Below are positions 1 through 10,463 of a stretch of 23,000 nt of DNA, piece after piece. A model generated the notes under the pieces. That model was not told the DNA's origin, searched no databases, and was given only the letters and a program-made list of their open reading frames with translations. Made by a program: the position numbers and the translations under genes. Within the stretch, counting starts at the first letter, position 1, and every line of letters starts with the position of its first letter. Source of the stretch: Symsagittifera roscoffensis. Lineage: Eukaryota > Xenacoelomorpha > Acoela > Convolutidae. The DNA lies in NCBI RefSeq assembly GCF_963678635.1, contig NW_026971587.1, positions 1 to 23,000 of the forward strand. Reading direction: 5' to 3'.

Positions 1-79
1 TGTGAATACCATTACCATGATGTAAGTCTGCCACTTTCTAACTTGTGAAAAAATCCCAAAAAATATGGATTACACCACA

Positions 80-1110
80 TCAGGGGTCTCACTGAGTGAT
101 TTTCTGATATTAATGTTTTTTGATCTCTATATCAACGGTCTAAATATTTAACTACCTGACTATGGTGAAGTAGTACAATATATCAACGACAAATTACTCC
201 TCTGTGTATACCTTGATGTGAGTCCTGCACTTTCAAATTTGCAAAAAAGCTCTAAAAAATATCACAGTACTTTTGATCCCATTCCCTTGAACTCCATTCC
301 ATTGCCAGAAAAAAAACTCATCAATTTCCGGAAAAAAACTGAAAAAAACAAAGGGAAAACTTCATAAATTAGTTAAATAAAATCTATTTGAAGAAAAATG
401 GAAATGAAATACCTTGGAGTGTTTCTCGATTATTTTGTAACATCACAAGGAGAGATTGAAATGGTTTTAAGAAAAAAGCTTGTGGAATTGAAACATCATG
501 GGCCCGCTTCCATTCAATTTTTACGTTAAAGATTTTGGAGTTCACGTTCATAATGAAACTAAATTAAAAGAGTATGCCAACAATTGTTTACTACTGACAG
601 TCAGCAAAAAGTAGCAGCAGAACAAAAGTAATTACCCGAGACTCGAAAGAAATTCTCTAACGCCTTGTTACTAGTAGTTTTGATTACTCGTCTATTTTTT
701 TCTGTAGTATAAACAAGTCGCTCGTAAGTTCATTGAAAAAGCAGCTGAACTAGGCAAAAAAAAGAAGTATTTTCCGATCCTGGAACACATCGTCGTATCT
801 TAATAGAAGTCAAGAAATTATAACTAGCACGAAAACCCTTTGATATATTAGAGACTAGAGGTAATACAGTAGGGGCGACACATTTACACGCATACATTAG
901 AGGTGATTAAGAAGCTTATGGTGACGAAAACCAGCTTGATAGAGCAAAAGAAATATCAGTGAGAAAATTTTTAGGATCATTTTTGGAAACCATACCTCAA
1001 CAGCATTTCTCCGCCAAACATTTTTTCGTAACGGAGCTACAAAACAAAACTAACTCGAAAAATCATTCAAAATTTCGACTTTAAAACAACTAAACTTAAA
1101 AGAAACTCGG
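80..1110 (+). pseudogene. Degenerate LINE, C-terminal part of reverse transcriptase
   Basis: Relic of a non-LTR retrotransposon ORF2, cut by the left window edge. In one frame (codons starting at 83, 179 and 407) I read a GV...LYING block at 83-150, matching the GVPQGS..LYINDL region of LINE reverse transcriptases. The same frame gives VVQY-IND at 170-190, where active elements have YADD, and KYLGVFLD at 407-430, the conserved block after the palm. Stops and frame changes interrupt every frame. Further downstream, to about 1100, there are LINE-like fragments in shifted frames, including a possible C-terminal segment around 960-1050. The catalytic box is altered (Y-I-N-D), so this copy is dead. 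The family is probably CR1/Rex1/Jockey-like; I cannot name the clade. Confidence 0.6.
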
Positions 1111-1351
1111 GATCTGGTGGAATTAAGCAAAAAATAGAATGAAACATAAAGTTGCGCCGGCGTGAATTCTGTTTCATGTATTTTAATTTATTTTGCAAAT
1201 TGTCCTTTATTTTTCCTAATTATTTCACCCTATTCAATCAAATATTTTTTTTCTGTGATGTGCGGATATCAATTTTTTTTTGGCATATTTATGAAATTTA
1301 ATCCTTTTTCTATCACACACACATTGCAGTAGAAAAACCACTTCCAATCGA

Positions 1352-1595
1352 GTCAAGAATTCTGACAAAGATTGCACTTGTATTTAGTCATCTTCACCAG
1401 CCAGCACTTTTCCTAACAGAACTTCATCCAGGCCTTCATTTCAATTGAAAAAACAACTAAGTTTGGCAGTCAAGTCCAGAATTCTGACAAAAACTGCACT
1501 TGTATTTAGTCATCTTCACCAGCCAGCACTTCTCCTAAGCAGAACTTCATCCAGGCCTTCATTTCAATTGAAAAAACAGCTCAGTTTGGCAATAA
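1352..1595. repeat. 122-bp direct tandem repeat, about two copies
   Basis: The segment starting GTCAAG..AATTCTGACAAA near 1352 recurs at about 1468, with a period of 122 bp (ATTCTG at 1359 and again at 1481). Both copies contain TTTAGTCATCTTCACCAGCC and a shared 3' part ending in TTTCAATTGAAAAAACA. They differ by a few substitutions and small indels. A 65-residue open frame across the repeat is a by-product of the duplication, not a supported gene. Confidence 0.9.
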
Positions 1596-1599
1596 AATT

Positions 1600-2140
1600 A
1601 TTCTGCGATTTGCAATTTTGTTTAATCGTCCGACTTGAGTAACGTTCTACCTATTTCCAAGCTTCTTGGTTGAAATTATTTTGTAGTTTTGGAGAACTAA
1701 AAGCAAACGACTGCCAGCTTATGGAATAAGTAAGTAAGAAACTTTGAAATTGAAGAAAACCCTGGAACATGAAAGGTATTCTTTACTGAAAGACATCGAG
1801 ACAATGACAATGAAATTCTTTTTTTCAAAAGATCAGTTATAAAAAAAACAACAAAAAAGTAAAACTTCGGATAACATACTGATTTACAGAAAAAGGAAAA
1901 TAAAATTTAAGACTTTCTTTTTTACTATTTAACGATGATTACACAATGACAACCTTTCGTTAACTTTCGGAAAAAGTTTGAAATTATCTAAATTTTTGGT
2001 CAATTTCACTGATAGCAGTTTGTGATGAGGTGGAAGTATGTTTGACATACACTTGTTGTCCCGAATTAATTTCCAAATGCAATTAAAATTTTCATTTCAA
2101 ATTTTGATCTCTTCTCACATTTCATTATCTTAACTGACAA
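1600..2140. other. AT-rich stretch without recognisable gene
   Basis: Homopolymer-rich sequence with A and T runs. I see no open frame with family motifs, no RNA gene and no clear repeat boundary. It probably consists of decayed transposon or intergenic sequence. Confidence 0.5.
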
Positions 2141-2303
2141 ATCAAGCTATCAGAGTCAGAAGACCAAGACCCCGCCTAAAGGTTATCTGAAGGAAGATGA
2201 ATCCTTTTTCGTACTTTTTCAGCTTTCGGATTTGACCGATTGGGAGTGCACTATTGGATGATTTCCTTGTAGAAATGTTGGTAGAGAACTTTTCATTAAC
2301 AAC

Positions 2304-2540
2304 ATGGAACACACTGGACAGCAAGCCGAGGGAAACAATCTAAAGGATGGAAACTCAAATCCTAATATTAAAGTCGAATTATTAGACTTAGGTGAAGCGG
2401 AAAGAGTATCACACCATGACACAAATCTGTGCCCCATCTCAATAATACCGGCACCATCGACTCCGGCAACCATTCATAGCACGTCCGGATCAGCCCATGA
2501 AGATGGACCAATTTTGAAACCAGAGATGTTTCCACCGTAG
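2304..2540 (+). CDS. Short open frame, unrecognised, doubtful
   Basis: A 78-residue open frame starting at an ATG, locally less AT-rich than its surroundings. The peptide is rich in Pro, Ser, Glu and His, has no transmembrane segment, and shows no motif that I recognise. It lies upstream of LINE endonuclease fragments on the same strand. It could therefore be a remnant of a LINE ORF1, a decayed exon, or chance. No splice or promoter signal stands out. I list it only because base composition and length are slightly unusual for this region. Confidence 0.15.
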   Translation: MEHTGQQAEGNNLKDGNSNPNIKVELLDLGEAERVSHHDTNLCPISIIPAPSTPATIHSTSGSAHEDGPILKPEMFPP

Positions 2541-2947
2541 AAAACACAGACACAGGCGTTGACGAATTCAGTGGAACTGCCAAGGGACAGCGACTCAGAC
2601 TTCCCTGTGTAAGAAACCGAAAGAGACAACCCAGGTGCCCACTTTAAAACTTCACGTCCACGTGGGAATATCGGTCCCCAAAATTGTGTGTCTATTGTGT
2701 GAAATAGCGACTCTGATTAGGTAGCGAAAATTGTGACCGGAGATGAATGGCGCGGCCTGCTTCATCTGAAAAAGCAGAGATATTTTGCATGCATTCAAAC
2801 TTGAATGCTCTTCGAAGCTAAGTTTTGCGTGCACTCACTTCTTCCCACCTTTTCGTTGGTGCTTTGCTTCATTGTGAAGTTTTAAGTCACATGGATTAAG
2901 CAGCAGTATTTTAAGAGCAAATTATTGCAGCTTCAAGGATGTCCTTA

Positions 2948-3021
2948 GAAGTAAGCCTCGAATTGGTCAAAAATTTCTTCTTATTTAACTTATCATACTG
3001 TCCGCATAAACAGACGAACAA
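2948..3021 (+). repeat. 74-bp LINE endonuclease fragment, copy 1
   Basis: Matches 3908-3981 over 74 bp without gaps, with about 10 mismatches by eye. The second copy lies inside the endonuclease region of the LINE at 3530-6000. In frame it reads LSYCPHKQT, comparable to the conserved YRPP segment of APE-type LINE endonucleases. I see little further LINE similarity around this copy. Confidence 0.65.
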
Positions 3022-3529
3022 CCGGCTAAAACTATTTCTGTACTATGAAAAAAAACATCTAAATTATATAAATGGGTAGCCAACACTGCGGAATGCTCTC
3101 CGGTGGGTCGTGTTGAAAACCTCGAATGGGTTCACAGATGCATCAAAGTCTTCATTGAAATCAAAACAAAAATTTCAGCGCTACTAGTGGGGATTTAAAA
3201 CTCAGCCATACACTGCCCAACAAAATGCACACACTTTGCATAACAACCATAATTCAAGCTTTAGTCGTCGTCCAAATAATCGCGAATACCAAAGCTACTA
3301 CTGAGACTGTTACTTGAAAGTTACCCGCTATTTTTTTTATTTAGTTTAAATATTAAGTTTACTCCACGTTTGTGTTTTATGCTGTCACTTATCGGACTAA
3401 TAATGGCTCTTAATTTCCCCCCACCATTAGACTCAAAGCAAGAAGAACTTAAGAATAAGTATTCGCCTTAAATGCAAATTGATTTTCCTTTTTGAGGGAT
3501 TGACTAGCCTTTTGCTTTATACCTAAATA
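3022..3529. other. AT-rich stretch, no supported gene
   Basis: Between the isolated 74-bp fragment and the 2A-like motif of the longer LINE. A 28-residue hydrophobic open frame starts at an ATG near 3225 and stops soon after. I do not consider it a gene. It may include decayed ORF1 or 5' parts of the LINE. Confidence 0.4.
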
Positions 3530-3535
3530 CTTCTA

Positions 3536-3565
3536 TCAGGTGACATAAAATGTAATCCTGGTCCC
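3536..3565 (+). other. 2A-like peptide motif in LINE
   Basis: The codons read SGDIKCNPGP. The consensus of ribosome-skipping 2A peptides is D-(V/I)-E-x-N-P-G-P. Here the Asp, Ile, Asn, Pro, Gly and final Pro are kept, and the Glu position is Lys. Such motifs are known from several LINE families near the N-terminus of ORF2. Activity is doubtful with the Lys. Confidence 0.6.
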
Positions 3566-3907
3566 GATTCATATTGGAAAATTTTTGAACGCTGTAATAA
3601 TATCCTGGACAAAAAACTAAAACTTTTTCAATCAAATTGCAGAAGCATTGCAAGCAAACATCATCAGTTCAAAAAGCTGGTCATTGATATTGGGAAAAAT
3701 TGTATAAACGGTTTAACCGAAAACCCGCTAACTGATAAGGACACTTCAAAACTTCGTTATCCTGATGAAAACAGTTTCTAGATAAAACTTTGAGATAGAA
3801 AAACAGCAAAAGGTGGCGGCCTTCCTACTCTAGTTCCGAATTATTTCATATTGAGAGTAAGAAATGATCTTATCTCATTGAACTCGAAGTTTGAATTTTT
3901 ATGGACC

Positions 3908-3981
3908 GAAGTAAGCCACATTTTGATCAAATATTTCTTCTGATTTAAATTATCATACTTTCCGCATAAACAGATGAACAA
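3908..3981 (+). repeat. 74-bp LINE endonuclease fragment, copy 2
   Basis: Partner of 2948-3021, exactly 960 bp downstream and gap-free. It sits within the endonuclease part of the LINE relic. It begins GAAGTAAG and ends AAACAGATGAACAA, so it superficially resembles a short intron with GT and AG ends. Confidence 0.65.
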
Positions 3982-6059
3982 TACCTTCTTCAAGATTTGG
4001 CAAAATCGATTGACGTGGCATCAATTTCTCAATCAAAAATTATCATAATGGGAGACCTTGACTTAAATTACTTAACCAAATCAGAGAAATAGATTTTAGA
4101 TACCATTTTATGCCCTTGCGGAGCTGAAGTGCTCAATAAGTTGCCTCCCACTCGATACTGCGACAACGACGTAAGTATAATTAACTACATTATAGCTGAT
4201 AAACCTTTACGCTTGCTGTGTTCCCATGTCTTCGATTTCCCAACACGAGTGACAATTTCACCACTATTGCAATTTTTTGTACACATTTGAATGGAAAACA
4301 GAAATCCAAGATAAAATATGTTTTTGATAAAACGCATTATGGTCAAAAAGTTACAGAGAGGATGTGAACAAACAAAATTGTTGGTTTTTGAACAAAATAA
4401 CCTGTCCCAACAATATGTATTCTTAAGTCGAAAAAACTTTCAGCTGTATTATCAAAATGCACGCTCCATTGAAGCAAATTTTTATACTTCATAACAAACA
4501 GTTGTTTTCCCTGGTATCTAAATGATTGTCAAAACAAATGAAATAACCGATTAAGAAAAAAGATAATTACTTGAACTCAATTGGTTTCAACAAAATCCAG
4601 GAAATGAACGCTGCTTCAAGTAAAAGCTCTCTCAATGACTTTGAGAAGGTTCGCAAACAGTTAATTGATTCAGCATGCCTCGAAAGGTCTAAGTTGAACC
4701 TTATCAAAAAAATAAGGAGCATTAAAAGGACATCAGTCAATATAGAATGTCTCAGGAATTGTTTTGAAGATGTCGTAGATGAGGCTTAAAATTTTCCGAA
4801 CCTTCTCAATCAGAAACTCAGTAAAATTGGCGAATTTGTTTTCCCACGAAAATCTTATAAAATTATCCCGACCCCGGTAACACTAAAAAATTCTTTTTTT
4901 TCCGTTTTGTTACATCATATGAACGTAAAAATGGTCTTGTTGCCTCGAGTAAAATGAAACCTCTGTGTCCTTCTTCTATTTCAGCTCCTGCACTCAAAGA
5001 AGTAGCTTATGAGCTATCGCAACCAGATAGTCTTTTAATCAAAGAAGGCATAAAAACAAAAGTTTTCCACATCAACTTAAACTGCCGAATATTACCCCTC
5101 AGCATTAAAAACGATGCACTTAAGATCCACTAAATTACAGACCAATATCAATTACTCGGGTCAAGTCAAGGTATTTGAAAATAAAAGGTAATTGAAATTA
5201 TGGAAGATCCAAGTCGGACTAATATTCGTACTCCTACTCATATGGATCTCAGGAAAAATTTATCAATCAAGGATATTATTATATTTGACTGAAAAAATTG
5301 AGCTATAAATGATGAAGATGAGTTTGTAACAGCCACACTACTAGACCTATGAAAAACTTTGATTCAATGGGTTATCAACTTTTATTTTAAAAAAACTACA
5401 AAATATAGGTTTCGAGAGGTCTTCAATTAATCTTATAAATAGCTACTTAACTAACAAGTATCGAAAAGTTGCGATAAAAGATGCTGAATCCGATTAGATT
5501 GTGGTGAATAGAGGCGTGACACAAGGAACCACCCTAGCGCTTCTTCTTTTTAATCTATATATTAATGACATTAAAACGACCACTAATTGCCAAGTTATAC
5601 GATATGCAGTTGATACGATTTCACTCTCGAGTGGAAAAAATCTAGAAATATGCATTAGAGAACTTGAAAATTCAGCTCGTTTACTTTTGTTTTCACAATC
5701 TGGAAATTTACTATCCTCGAACTGCAAAGCTCTTCTGCATCAAACTGTCTCACCGTGATATACTTGATTGAAGTGTAGTTAGGAAAAGCAATCTGCTATC
5801 CAAAAACACCCCAATCAAATATGTTAGCGTTATTGAGTCTACGAGCAGTACAACAACTAAGATAGGATCTAAGAAAATTCTCTTGATCATTTTAAGAAGA
5901 TCCCAGGCCAATTGAATTATGGTGAAATATATTGGAAAGAATTGAAAAGTTCATTTATTAAACGTCGTTTTGCTAATACTTACTATAATCTTAATAAGTG
6001 TTTGCAAAACTACGTATTTTAGATGAACTTATTAGATTATAAACTTAATACTTCATCAA

Positions 6060-6860
6060 TTTAGGGCTTGAATAGCTTGCTTAGAGAAAATGTCTCATTT
6101 TTTTGTGAACCGAGCCGTCTGAGACAAGTAGAAGTATTTTATAGATTCATAGCTGGAATAGCTTGCGTAGAAAGCGTAATGCGAACCGATTCAGTGTATG
6201 AAAAAATACTCATTATTTCGAAACTTCGTAGCTTCAACAAGTTGCAGAGAAAAAATCAAAATTTTTGCGAACCGATTCGGCCAACGCAATAACTTTTCAC
6301 AGGCTCAAAAGGCTCAAATTTTTCTTAAACTGATTGGTTCCCTTTCAAACATTTCAATGTTTTGAAGCTTAGATAGCTTTATAAGGAAAACTTTTTGCTA
6401 GCTGATGTGCTTTATGAAACAACTTGAAATTTGGCAATGTTAAATAGCTTGAATAGCTTGCTGACTGAAAAATTGACTTCTTTGCAACTGAAATTATTTT
6501 TATAGGTTGTATATTTTGCTTTAAAAAACTTTAACTTTGTGTAAATTGATTACCTTCATGAAATAACTTGAATTTTTTCAAAGTTTTGAAGCTTGAATCG
6601 CTTGCTATGAAAAGTTTTTTCAGAACGGATTCGCTTGGCAAGTTATCTCACAGTTTCATGACTGACTTAGTTTTCTAGAAACCTTCAATTTTTTCGACTG
6701 AACAAAAGGTTTTGGTCCAAACAAAAATGAAGTAATTCAAGTTTTCGTAGCTTCAATAACTTGTTTAAATGAAGATCAATTTTTTCGCGAACTGTTTTGC
6801 TCAAAGAAAATTTGTTTCAAGTGTTTCAATGTTATGTTTCAGATTTGCATGTGAATGGCT
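6060..6860. repeat. Degenerate AAGCTTGAATAGCTTGC-type repeat field
   Basis: A core resembling GCTTGAATAGCTTGC recurs near 6066, 6152, 6230, 6366, 6447, 6590 and 6750, at irregular spacings of roughly 80-160 bp. Most copies are followed 25-35 bp later by a GCGAACCGATTC-like box (6104, 6181, 6267, 6632, 6787), and some by GAAATAACTTGA. The copies are strongly diverged. A 74-residue open frame at 6068-6292 falls inside and is explained by the repeat. Confidence 0.65.
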
Positions 6861-6869
6861 CCTATAGAA

Positions 6870-8440
6870 AAGCTTCAAATTTGCGCTATCTGTAACATTT
6901 GCCCGGAAGTACATATCAACGGAAAATAAAGCTTAGCTATAAAACGACTGGGCAGCGTCTAAATTAAGCTCTACATGCTTTTCACCGTCTCTACCAAAGC
7001 CAGTCCTTTTGGTGGTCTTTCTAACATCGGGTCGACAAAAACGTTACTGCTTTCGGCTTCGGTCAAAACACTCAGATTAACTTAATTACATGCAGAAATA
7101 GTGAGCTCATGGCTGGGTCTCAGTATCCCCAGACCACGAGGTCACTCCTAAAATCAGAGCTACTACTACTCATTATATTACTATTGTTTTTGTTCAGTAG
7201 ATAAAAATCATCATCTCCATCGAAGATGGATCAACCCTTTCCCCCAACTCCTAGCTTCTCATCCTTGCAAAATGAATTCATATGTTAATTAAATTCAATT
7301 CAAGACATAACCGGTAAGCTAAAAGTTTGTATAAAATGATATAAGTTCCAGTCCCGAGACCCCTCCGGATTCTTGAATCCGGGGAAATAAGACCCCTATC
7401 TTCCTCCCGGAGGGCTGGTTTTCCACCCTTCACCGTTGTTTGCAATGGCCTTGCAACTATTGTAGCGACACACTAGTTGCAATTCGGAACGGTCTCTGCT
7501 ACTTCTGCTTTTCTCCGATTCTGATTCTCAATTTTCTTGTTGTTGTCGTCGTCGCAACTACTGTTGTTCTGATTTTATTCTGTTTTTCTTCTAAAATGGT
7601 CGTTTTTGACGCTTCTCAGAATTATTACGTCATCACTTCGAATTTTTAAAATTTCATATTACGAGAATATCTTGACCTTCACCGTCTAATCTTCCCAATA
7701 ACGTTGTTAATCTCTTAAAACCGTCAATTCGGAAAGTTAGCTGCTAAAATTTCGAATCTGTTGAATTTGCATTTTTGTCCATTCTGGTCGAATGTCACAT
7801 ACTCCACGGACAGCCCGGTCAATGTCCCCATTGAATCTCCCATTGTTCGTAAAATTGGTACAGTGTCGTCGAACAGAATTTACAAAATGCACGAAATTAC
7901 TTTTATCCGCGTCATATCGACTCACTGCAGGATATAAATGGCATCATACTACATTGCTATAGCCTTTCAAATTCTTTCACTAATCTGCACTTTGAGGATA
8001 TGACTTAAGATAAAACATTTCTTTTCTGACTTCCAACGTCAATGCCCTGATTTAAAATATTTTCTCCTAGGTTTTAAAAGGTATTAGTTTGCAGGACAGT
8101 CCTGCCAACCAACTAGCTAAAATTATCCTACTATGCTTCTTCCCTTCGGAAATTTTAGTTGTTAAGGTCCTGAATATTAAAATTAAGGAACTCTGTGGTT
8201 AGAAAGAACAATGAAACAATCTCCCTCTTCAAGAGATTACCCAAGCTTTTCATGTCCCCACAAAGCGATCAGTTTTCCTAGTTGATTAAAAACAGTCATG
8301 CAGGCTGGAATATTTAAATATACTCTTTACTCAAGCCTTTCTAAATAAATAGTAAGTCTCTCTAAAGCCACTAACTAAAATCATAATGCAAATTAATAAA
8401 TGCAACAAATTCTTTAATGCTCAAAACTCAACTAAATGTT
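6870..8440. other. AT-rich stretch with short palindromes, no supported gene
   Basis: I found no family motif here. It contains an inverted repeat at 7365-7382 (8-bp arms CCGGATTC and GAATCCGG, TT loop), a nearby CCTCCCGGAGG at about 7411-7421, and a 15-bp palindrome GCAGGACAGTCCTGC at 8091-8105. It also contains a 69-residue plus-strand frame at 7440-7649 with one hydrophobic stretch, and a 62-residue minus-strand frame at 7737-7925. Neither has a recognisable domain or clear signals. The palindromes around 7360-7425 could mark the edge of a small DNA transposon. Confidence 0.35.
7365..7382. repeat. Perfect inverted repeat, 8-bp arms
   Basis: CCGGATTC, then TT, then GAATCCGG. It is GC-rich against an AT-rich background, and the short direct repeat AGACCCCT flanks it (near 7358 and 7392). 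Its function is unknown. Confidence 0.7.
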
Positions 8441-8479
8441 TCAATTTTGGTTGCTTAGTTTCTCACTTGAGTTTTCGTC

Positions 8480-8615
8480 ACACACATAAAACAATTCTGA
8501 GTTTTAACTTCTTCTCTTTCGTCACTTCTTTGTTTCTTCTTTTTTCGTCGTTTAGAAGTTCTAAAACTTCTAAATTCTTCTAATTTTTTTTCTTTTTGCA
8601 TCCTGTTTTTCGGCC
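8480..8615. repeat. Pyrimidine-rich low-complexity tract
   Basis: Dominated by TTCTTC, TTTCTT and similar runs on the plus strand, so it is purine-rich on the minus strand. It lies just beyond the 3' end of the minus-strand giant polyprotein relic. The Lys/Arg-rich 77-residue minus-strand frame here (8455-8688) is probably an effect of this composition. A purine tract after a retroelement coding region could be a polypurine tract, but I see no LTR next to it. Confidence 0.6.
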
Positions 8616-8620
8616 ATTTG

Positions 8621-9362
8621 TCAATGCTCCATCTCCTCCTGCGTGATTGACTCTGCACTTTCAGTTTCTGTGTCTTGCAACACATCAATAGCTATTCTGA
8701 CGCTGTTGGAAGCAGTCCTCCAACACTTCTGCTCTTCTACCCTCTGTTTACAACAAGGTAGGGGATCCACGTTAGATTCTCTGTTCCGGCAGAAGCTGTT
8801 GTGGAGACACAACGTCATGTTTCTCTCCAAATCTTCCTTCAACATCTCTTCTTTTTCTTTTCCACTACGTTCACGTGTCCTGGAAATTCTCTTCACCGCG
8901 GTGGTCACTGCATTTTGATGAGTCACGGAAGCTCGCTTGAAAGCTCCTGCCGCAATGTCCAGCCGATACCCGATACCCACTGTACACTCTGTCGTGCTTC
9001 GACAAGTGCTTTTTGTCATATTCGTACAACCATGCAGTCATGATGGCTCTAAACCATGGCATCAGTCGTCTTCTTGTCCATATCTTTTTTACTTCCATCG
9101 GACTGTTCAGAATCTTGCACATGGTCTCAAAAAGATCTAAATCTTTTAGACAATCCAATTTCTGCAATTGTTCTCTCGTTGGCGCCTCCTGTCTATTGTT
9201 CTCTCTCACTTGAGCCTCCAGCCACCTTATCGCCATCATAACTTCCACTATCACTATTGTTATGGGCCGTGATGAGTCTGGTAAAACCATGGAGAGCAGC
9301 TCTCCAGAGTCCCAGATCAACACCAGATTACTACGCTCGGGATACCACCAGGTCTGCAGCAA
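8621..9362 (-). pseudogene. 3'-terminal part of the giant polyprotein relic, frameshifted
   Basis: Single-copy sequence downstream of the tandem duplication, read leftward. Two overlapping open stretches, 9362-8871 and 9019-8621, are in different frames, so the original frame is broken somewhere between 9019 and 8871. The first stretch is helical in character (AIRWLEAQVREN, PTREQLQKL). The second has a Lys/Glu-rich patch and a Cys-containing tail (PCCKQRVEEQKC) and ends at 8621. I recognise no domain. A DSGE tetrapeptide early in the first stretch is not enough to call a retropepsin. GC-rich coding-like composition ends here and AT-rich DNA begins, so this marks the end of the element or a truncation point. 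Confidence 0.5.
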
Positions 9363-10441
9363 GCAGTGGCAGAGAAACTCGTTTATGTGTCAAAATGATG
9401 CTCCTCCAATTACGCTTTCCTGAAGCTTCCAGTAATGGTTCCACTTCCATCATCACTCGGTGGATTTCATCATTCTCGTCTACTGTATTGTAATCTGTAA
9501 CGGTTGATCCTCTCTGTTTCTGTCTCTCAAAATCACTAAAGTTCCCACTCACGTATCACATGAACTTCCTTCCCAGTATCGATTCCAACTCCTCCTTCTT
9601 TCTCTCTGGAACTGCTGAGAACATTTTACACAGTAACTCGTATTATTTTTCCGACATTCTCGTTAGTCTCACACACTTTGGCACTGAGAAGGCTTGATCC
9701 ACAATCGTTCTCGTACTCTTTACATCCACAGCTACAAAATACACCGGGTATCTGCTCTTGCACATTGGAGCTAATGTCGATCCCACCAAATATCGTGCTC
9801 CTGATGGTCTACGATAAGTTTCACTGTGTCGGATGTTCATTTCCGCCTCGATCGCTTCCCTCCATTTTCCTATGTGCTTTTGCTCAGTTTTTAAAACTCC
9901 TGGGAACACTTCTACACTGATGGCTGTGACCATCTCACTTTTCTGTTCTAGATTCAATAGTGACTCTAAAGAACCAAACATGCTGTAGAATCCTAGTGCA
10001 GTCACTAGATTCACCTCGGCTCCTCCATGGCAATCTGCGATCAGTTCCGTTTCCGTCCTTGCTTTCATCACCACGTTCCCAAACAATATCGTCAACTGCT
10101 TGTGTTGTCTCTTTAGGGTTTTCACGCAATCCAGACTTCCACAAACGTGACCTTCCAGTCCACAGACTTCTGCCAGACAGCTACCAGGTTTGACACAGTC
10201 TTCTGGTCCCCAGCCAGGCAACTCCACTCTGTCTTCCCCGTTGCTCCTTGAGGCTGTTATCATCACATTATATATGATGTTAAGGTCACGCAGGTTACAG
10301 TCTGCATTTAGCTCCCTCTGCACGTCTTGTGTCGCCCGTAGTATTGAGTCAGCATTGGGACTAGGACAACATGATGGTCTCATCAGTTCCCACACCACCA
10401 TCAAGCTCGTTCTCAGTTTTTCATCTGAGAATCCCAATCCA
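9331..10441 (-). pseudogene. Second (downstream) copy of the duplicated polyprotein segment
   Basis: On the minus strand this is the downstream copy of the segment in 10464-11520. The main open stretch is 10437-9643 (264 aa, TTG at its 5' limit, no ATG). It continues in the same frame to 9552-9331 after a TAA at 9643-9645 and a TGA at 9556-9558. The TAA replaces a Ser codon present in the other copy, so it is private to this copy. The TGA is shared by both copies. The junction puts this copy in a different frame from the end of the upstream copy, so it could not be translated as a continuation. Protein content is as in the 12056-10635 entry, including the Cys/His cluster. Confidence 0.7.
9385..10441. 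repeat. 1,057-bp direct repeat, left copy
   Basis: Aligned to 10464-11520 at a constant offset of 1,079 bp, with only scattered substitutions along the length (a few percent by eye). The left limit is ATGTGTCAAAATGATGCTCC and the right limit is CCCAATCCA. Confidence 0.95.
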
Positions 10442-10463
10442 GATCAGATGGAGGAGCATCGTC
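10442..10463. other. Duplication junction filler with inverted 12-mer
   Basis: 22 bp separate the two repeat copies. Positions 10449-10460 (TGGAGGAGCATC) are the reverse complement of GATGCTCCTCCA at 9397-9408, the edge of the left repeat copy. With the start of the right copy it forms a hairpin (arms GAGGAGCATC at 10451-10460 and GATGCTCCTC at 10476-10485). Confidence 0.85.

Larger units (their letters stand above)
3530..6000 (+). pseudogene. Decayed CR1/Rex1-like LINE ORF2: endonuclease and reverse transcriptase
   Basis: Relic of a non-LTR retrotransposon encoding an APE-type endonuclease followed by reverse transcriptase. Signs in order: SGDIKCNPGP at 3536-3565, like the 2A-type motif at the start of many CR1/Rex1-like ORF2s; RKTAKGGG at 3797-3820, the DR..GGG endonuclease block; a YRPP-like segment near 3953-3972; IIIMGDLDLNY at 4039-4071 (GDxN-type block); and IINYIIADK near 4178-4204. 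The reverse transcriptase part shows a fingers segment near 5355-5410 and NRGVTQGTT...LFNLYINDI at 5504-5571. It then has YAVD at 5603-5614, where the catalytic box should be YADD. There are many stops, and the frame changes between 3900 and 4040. It is inactive and cannot retrotranspose. Confidence 0.8.

Noticed and set aside
3225-3315. Signal-peptide-like 28-residue frame
   Set aside because: It stops immediately after the hydrophobic stretch and no downstream exon is visible.
7440-7649. 69-residue plus-strand frame with one hydrophobic segment
   Set aside because: T-rich composition produces such segments by chance; there is no domain, signal or context.
7737-7925. 62-residue minus-strand frame
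   Set aside because: It looks mildly coding-like, but it starts at GTG, has no homologous motif and no splice signals I could pair with another exon.
9280-9330. DSGE tetrapeptide as a possible retropepsin active site
   Set aside because: The family needs D-T/S-G-A with a flap and a second conserved block; Glu replaces Ala and no flap-like G is visible.
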